From positions 1 to 52,199 of the forward strand of contig LADM01000031.1 of assembly GCA_000961645.1 (NCBI GenBank): a DNA stretch of 52,199 nucleotides, read 5' to 3'. Under the pieces are notes generated by a model that was given only the letters and a program-made list of their open reading frames with translations, was not told the origin of the DNA and did no database searches. Below are positions 48,999-52,199 of the stretch, piece by piece. Each line of letters opens with the position of its first letter. The first letter of the stretch is position 1. A program made the translations under genes and the position numbers. Source of the DNA: Gammaproteobacteria bacterium BRH_c0. Lineage in GTDB: Bacteria > Pseudomonadota > Gammaproteobacteria > Pseudomonadales > Porticoccaceae.

Positions 48999-49436
48999 AT
49001 GTTTCAACTGGATCCGCAGCTGGAAAGGGATTGCGTGGTGATAGGGCGGTTTCCCCTCTGCCTGCTGCTGTTGAGCCGCGACGCCAATTATCCGTGGTTC
49101 ATCCTGGTGCCGCAGCGTGCGGGTGTAACCGAGCTCTACCATTTATCCAGCGAAGACCGGGCTGTGTTTATGGCTGAGTCCAGCACTCTGTCCGAGTTGC
49201 TGATGGATGTGTTCGCCGGTGACAAGTTCAATGTGGCGGCGCTGGGTAATGTGGTATCCCAGCTGCATATCCATCATATCGTGCGTTACAGGAGTGATCC
49301 TGCATGGCCGCGACCCGTATGGGGTGCTGTTCCACCGTTAGCCTATACACCGGAAAATCTTCAGCAGCGGGTGAAGGACCTGGTGCCGTTGCTGAGTGGG
49401 CTTGAGTGTGAGGTGTTATTCGCTGGCGACAATTGA
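48999..49436 (+). CDS. HIT-domain protein with incomplete histidine triad
   Basis: 145 residues, with a GAGGAG ribosome site. The HIT fold is shown by YPWFILVPQRAGVTELYHLS and NVVSQLHIHHIVRYRSD followed by AWPRPVWG. The usual H-x-H-x-H triad reads H-I-H-H-I here, so the third histidine is not at its normal place; relatives in Pseudomonas have a similar change as I recall. Nucleotide hydrolase or transferase activity is expected for HIT proteins but uncertain here. Confidence 0.85.
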   Translation: MFQLDPQLERDCVVIGRFPLCLLLLSRDANYPWFILVPQRAGVTELYHLSSEDRAVFMAESSTLSELLMDVFAGDKFNVAALGNVVSQLHIHHIVRYRSDPAWPRPVWGAVPPLAYTPENLQQRVKDLVPLLSGLECEVLFAGDN

Positions 49437-49460
49437 GCTGACGTCGGGAAACTACAGATG

Positions 49461-49496
49461 TATTAAAAAACCCCGGCAGGCCGGGGTTTTTTAATA
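49461..49496. terminator. Bidirectional intrinsic terminator
   Basis: A 16-bp stem, TATTAAAAAACCCCGG with its exact complement, around the loop CAGG. A-run and T-run flank the GC core, so it should end both the HIT transcript and the convergent HU-like transcript. Confidence 0.93.
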
Positions 49497-49524
49497 CTGC
49501 AGTGCAAGGCTGTTGCGCGCTGTA

Positions 49525-50010
49525 TCAGTTCGCCATGTCCTTGAGTTTTTTCAGAGCCAGGATCTTGACGCTGGTGCTGGCAGGACGTGCCTTGAAAACG
49601 GTTTCCGCGCCGGTAAAGGGGTTGGTGCCTTTGCGGGCCTTGCGGGCGGGTTTCTTGACCGTTTTGATTTTCATCAGACCGGGCAGGGTAAATTCGCCTA
49701 CACCGCGTTTTTTGATGTGGCGCTCGATGATGTCGGTAAGACCATCAACCACAGCGCTGACCTGCTTCTTGGTCAGGCTGGTGGTTTCAGCGAGTTCGTT
49801 GAGAATCTGGGTTTTGGTGTATTTCTCGCTGATAGCGGCGGCGGGTTTTTTTGCCGGAGCCTTTTCGGCGGCTTTAGCTGCAGCTTTGGGAGCGGCGGGC
49901 TTGGCTGCTGATTTGGCTGCTGGCTTTGCCGCTGCGGGTTTTGGAGCGGCTGCTTTTTTTGCAGCTGGTTTGGCGGCTGGTTTTTTTGCGGGTGCTTTAG
50001 TACTTGCCAT
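49525..50010 (-). CDS. HU-family DNA-binding protein with a Lys/Ala/Pro-rich tail
   Basis: 161 residues. The first 60 or so residues are almost only Lys, Ala and Pro in AAKPAAK-like units, resembling histone H1 tails and AlgP. The rest is an HU-type fold (TKTQILNELAETTSLTKKQ, GEFTLPGLMKIKTV, ARKARKGTNPFTGA). The HU part should bend DNA and the tail should bind it without sequence preference. It is a single-gene unit with its own likely promoter at 50117-50145 and terminator at 49461. Confidence 0.92.
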   Translation of the reverse strand: MASTKAPAKKPAAKPAAKKAAAPKPAAAKPAAKSAAKPAAPKAAAKAAEKAPAKKPAAAISEKYTKTQILNELAETTSLTKKQVSAVVDGLTDIIERHIKKRGVGEFTLPGLMKIKTVKKPARKARKGTNPFTGAETVFKARPASTSVKILALKKLKDMAN

Positions 50011-50116
50011 AATGATTTTCCCTTTCTGCTTGCCAGAGTTTATGTGAGAACGACGGTGGCTTGTATCCTCCCCCCTGTTATTGTGGAATCAGGAAATACA
50101 ATAGCAGCCGCCGTCA

Positions 50117-50145
50117 TATATATAGCATCACCGATTGTCAGGCAA
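50117..50145 (-). promoter_or_regulatory. Likely promoter of the HU-like gene
   Basis: On the minus strand TTGCCT (50145-50140) and TATATA (50122-50117) are spaced 17 bp apart, about 100 bp before the start codon. Both boxes match only four of six consensus bases. The rest of the gene-free stretch 50011-50366 shows only this and the -10 box at 50297. Confidence 0.4.
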
Positions 50146-50296
50146 CACAAAACCGTTAGAAATAGCTGTTTTCTGCAAAAAAACCTGGCAATTGGGTCCG
50201 ATATTGGCATATTCGCCGGGTACTTTTCTGTGGCAGGCGATTTCAGCGCTCTTGATTGCGCGCTTGTCGATGCTTCTAGGAGCAGGGTCCGTAGGG

Positions 50297-50302
50297 TATA
50301 AT
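50297..50302 (+). promoter_or_regulatory. -10 box upstream of fmdB-aspS
   Basis: A perfect TATAAT, 65 bp before the FmdB start. No good -35 box is seen at 17 bp. It overlaps an upstream in-frame ATG at 50301, supporting the later start at 50367. Confidence 0.5.
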
Positions 50303-50366
50303 GCGCCCCTTTTTGTTCTCCAGGTTTCTGGGTAAGTTCAGCTGTCTTCATCGGGAGATGAGAAAC

Positions 50367-50687
50367 ATGCCTATCTATGCGTACCAGTGTCAGGGCTGTA
50401 GTCATGTGCTCGAAGCCCTGCAGAAAATGAGTGATGCTCCCTTGAGTGAATGTCCTGCCTGCGGCACGAGCCAGCTCAAGAAAATGCTGACTGCGCCAGC
50501 CTTTCGGCTCAGCGGCTCAGGGTGGTATGAAACTGACTTCAAGAAAGACAACAAGAAAAACCTGGCTGGCGATCAGGGCGCAAGCCCGGATAAGGGCGGG
50601 GTTGCAGAAAAACCAGCAGCGGCTGCCGAGAGCAAGGCGCCAGACACCACCAAGAAGCCAGCGGATACGACTGCGGCCGCCAGCTGA
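50367..50687 (+). CDS. FmdB-family zinc-ribbon protein
   Basis: 106 residues from the ATG at 50367. MPIYAYQCQGCSHVLEALQKM and CPACGTSQLKKMLTAP carry the four zinc-binding cysteines of the FmdB/CxxC_CxxC_SSSS family. The remaining 55 residues are a low-complexity Lys/Ala/Asp tail. Such small regulators are often found before aspS, as here, with 37 bp between the genes. Function is unknown. Confidence 0.88.
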   Translation: MPIYAYQCQGCSHVLEALQKMSDAPLSECPACGTSQLKKMLTAPAFRLSGSGWYETDFKKDNKKNLAGDQGASPDKGGVAEKPAAAAESKAPDTTKKPADTTAAAS

Positions 50688-50724
50688 CACACTCAAAAGA
50701 CAACAGTAATCGGGAATCAATCTA

Positions 50725-52199
50725 ATGCGTACAGGCTATTGCGGCGACTTTCGCGCCTCCTCCGTCGATCAGGAAGTCACCCTTTGTGGCTGGGTGGACC
50801 GGCGTCGCGATCATGGTGGCGTGATTTTTATCGATCTGCGGGACAGGGAAGGCATTGTCCAGGTGGTGTTTGACTCGGATTGTGGCGAGTTTTTCCAGAT
50901 CGCTGACAGGGTGCGTAGTGAGTATGTCTTGCAAATCAAAGGCGTGGTAAGAGCCCGCAGTCCTGGCACTGTGAACCCGGAAATGAAGACCGGCGAGATC
51001 GAGGTCTATGGTCGGGAGATCGAGATTCTCAATACATCCGAAACGCCGCCGTTCCAGCTCGATGATCATATCCAGGTGGGCGAGGATGTGCGCCTGCGCT
51101 ATCGCTATATGGATTTGCGCCGCCCGCAGATGATGAACAACCTGCGCTTTCGCTCCAATGTCACCATCGCCATGCGCAATTTCCTGGCCGAGCGCGGTTT
51201 TCTCGAAGTGGAAACCCCGATGCTGACCCGGGCCACCCCGGAAGGCGCGCGCGACTATCTGGTACCCAGTCGTACCCATCCGGGCAAGTTTTTTGCCCTG
51301 CCGCAGTCCCCCCAGCTTTTCAAGCAGCTGCTGATGGTGTCCGGTGTTGACCGCTACTTCCAGATTGTGAAGTGCTTCCGCGATGAAGACCTGCGGGCTG
51401 ACCGCCAGCCGGAATTTACCCAGGTGGATATCGAGTTTTCATTTGCCGATCAGGAGCAGATTACCTCCCTCTCCGAGCAGATGATCCGCGAGCTTTTCAA
51501 GGCTACCCTGGATGTGGATCTGGGTGATTTCCCGCGTATGGATTACGCTGAAGCCATGGACCGTTACGGTTCCGACAAGCCTGATCTGCGTATTCCCCTG
51601 GAGCTGGTTGAAATTGGCGACTTGGTCAAGGATGTGGATTTCAAGGTGTTTTCCGGTCCGGCCAATGACCCCAAGGGGCGCGTTGCCGCACTGCTGGTGA
51701 AGGGTGGCAATGATTTGTTGTCCCGCAAGCAGATCGATGCCTATACCCAGTTTGTGGGTATCTACGGTGCCAAGGGGCTGGCCTATATCAAGGTCAATGA
51801 CATCAATGATCTGGAAAATGGCCTGCAGTCGCCCATCGTCAAATTTTTGCCGGAAGCGACCCGCAAGGCAGTGCTTGAGCGTCTGGGTGCAACTACTGGC
51901 GATCTGGTGTTCTTCGGTGCCGACAAGACCCGGGTGGTGTGCGATGCTTTGGGCGCGCTGCGCTGTAAACTCGGCGCTGATCTCAATCTCTATACCTGCG
52001 CATGGGCGCCTTTGTGGGTGGTGGATTTCCCCATGTTCGAGGCCAACGAAGATGGCAGTCTCACGGCCATGCACCATCCCTTTACGCGCCCCGCCTGCAC
52101 CCCGGAAGAGCTGGCTGCGAATCCCCAGGATGCCTTGTCCCTGGCCTACGACATGGTGCTCAACGGTACCGAGCTGGGTGGCGGTTCGATCCGTATCCA
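50725..52199 (+). CDS. aspS: Aspartyl-tRNA synthetase, 3'-truncated by the window end
   Basis: 491 residues are visible of an expected 590 or so. The anticodon-binding domain ([20 protein letters not shown] then [20 protein letters not shown]) precedes the class II core with [50 protein letters not shown] and, at the very end, [17 protein letters not shown]. The enzyme loads tRNA-Asp (in many bacteria also tRNA-Asn) with aspartate. The large insertion domain between motifs 2 and 3 marks the bacterial type. The final motif 3 lies outside the window. Confidence 0.98.
   Translation, partial: MRTGYCGDFRASSVDQEVTLCGWVDRRRDHGGVIFIDLRDREGIVQVVFDSDCGEFFQIADRVRSEYVLQIKGVVRARSPGTVNPEMKTGEIEVYGREIEILNTSETPPFQLDDHIQVGEDVRLRYRYMDLRRPQMMNNLRFRSNVTIAMRNFLAERGFLEVETPMLTRATPEGARDYLVPSRTHPGKFFALPQSPQLFKQLLMVSGVDRYFQIVKCFRDEDLRADRQPEFTQVDIEFSFADQEQITSLSEQMIRELFKATLDVDLGDFPRMDYAEAMDRYGSDKPDLRIPLELVEIGDLVKDVDFKVFSGPANDPKGRVAALLVKGGNDLLSRKQIDAYTQFVGIYGAKGLAYIKVNDINDLENGLQSPIVKFLPEATRKAVLERLGATTGDLVFFGADKTRVVCDALGALRCKLGADLNLYTCAWAPLWVVDFPMFEANEDGSLTAMHHPFTRPACTPEELAANPQDALSLAYDMVLNGTELGGGSIRI

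Overview
The window is chromosomal DNA from a gammaproteobacterium. I infer this from the queA-tgt-secD-secF block, the fmdB-aspS pair, proS next to a small SLT transglycosylase, and an HU protein with a Lys/Ala/Pro-rich tail. The mixture resembles marine Cellvibrionales and Pseudomonas relatives, but the species cannot be named from the sequence alone.

Layout. From 1 to 5.8 kb lie ordinary-looking genes: the tail of an MDR dehydrogenase, a small secreted Cys-repeat protein, a phospholipase-D-like lipoprotein, a three-gene membrane cluster with orphan cytochrome oxidase subunit III and IV homologues, and an APH-fold phosphotransferase. A 272-bp MITE (6133-6404) marks the start of a defence region. 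From 6.4 to 17.9 kb, all on the minus strand, lie a McrBC system whose McrB carries an extra EVE-like domain inside its motor, and a type I restriction system ordered hsdR-fic-hsdM-hsdS. This block ends at a decayed tyrosine integrase gene (18061-18342).

From 18487 to 40463 lies a complete-looking 22-kb integrative island in the 3' end of tRNA-Leu(CAA). It is bounded by two copies of the tRNA 3' end and carries internal 23-bp integrase arm-type repeats. Its integrase is at the tRNA end. Inside are a replication/regulation module (AlpA, toprim protein, DUF3987, TubC-like, zinc-ribbon), a SLOG-family protein coupled to a small membrane protein, and a seven-gene type I restriction operon (RHH regulator, hsdM, hsdS, DUF4268 nuclease-like, AlbA_2/ATPase, hsdR, YgjP-like metalloprotease) followed by a DUF429 gene. 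The dead integrase just outside the island sits beside the same att sequence, so two elements appear to have been stacked at one tRNA, each with its own type I system.

From 40.4 to 52.2 kb the core genome resumes: tRNA-Leu, queA, tgt, mscL (occupying the place where yajC is usually found), secD, secF, an SLT transglycosylase, proS, a HIT protein, the HU-like protein, fmdB, and aspS running off the end.

The most interesting content is the stacked defence island: three restriction systems at one tRNA, an enlarged type I operon whose consecutive genes overlap by exactly 8 bp three times, and a possible SLOG/membrane two-gene unit.
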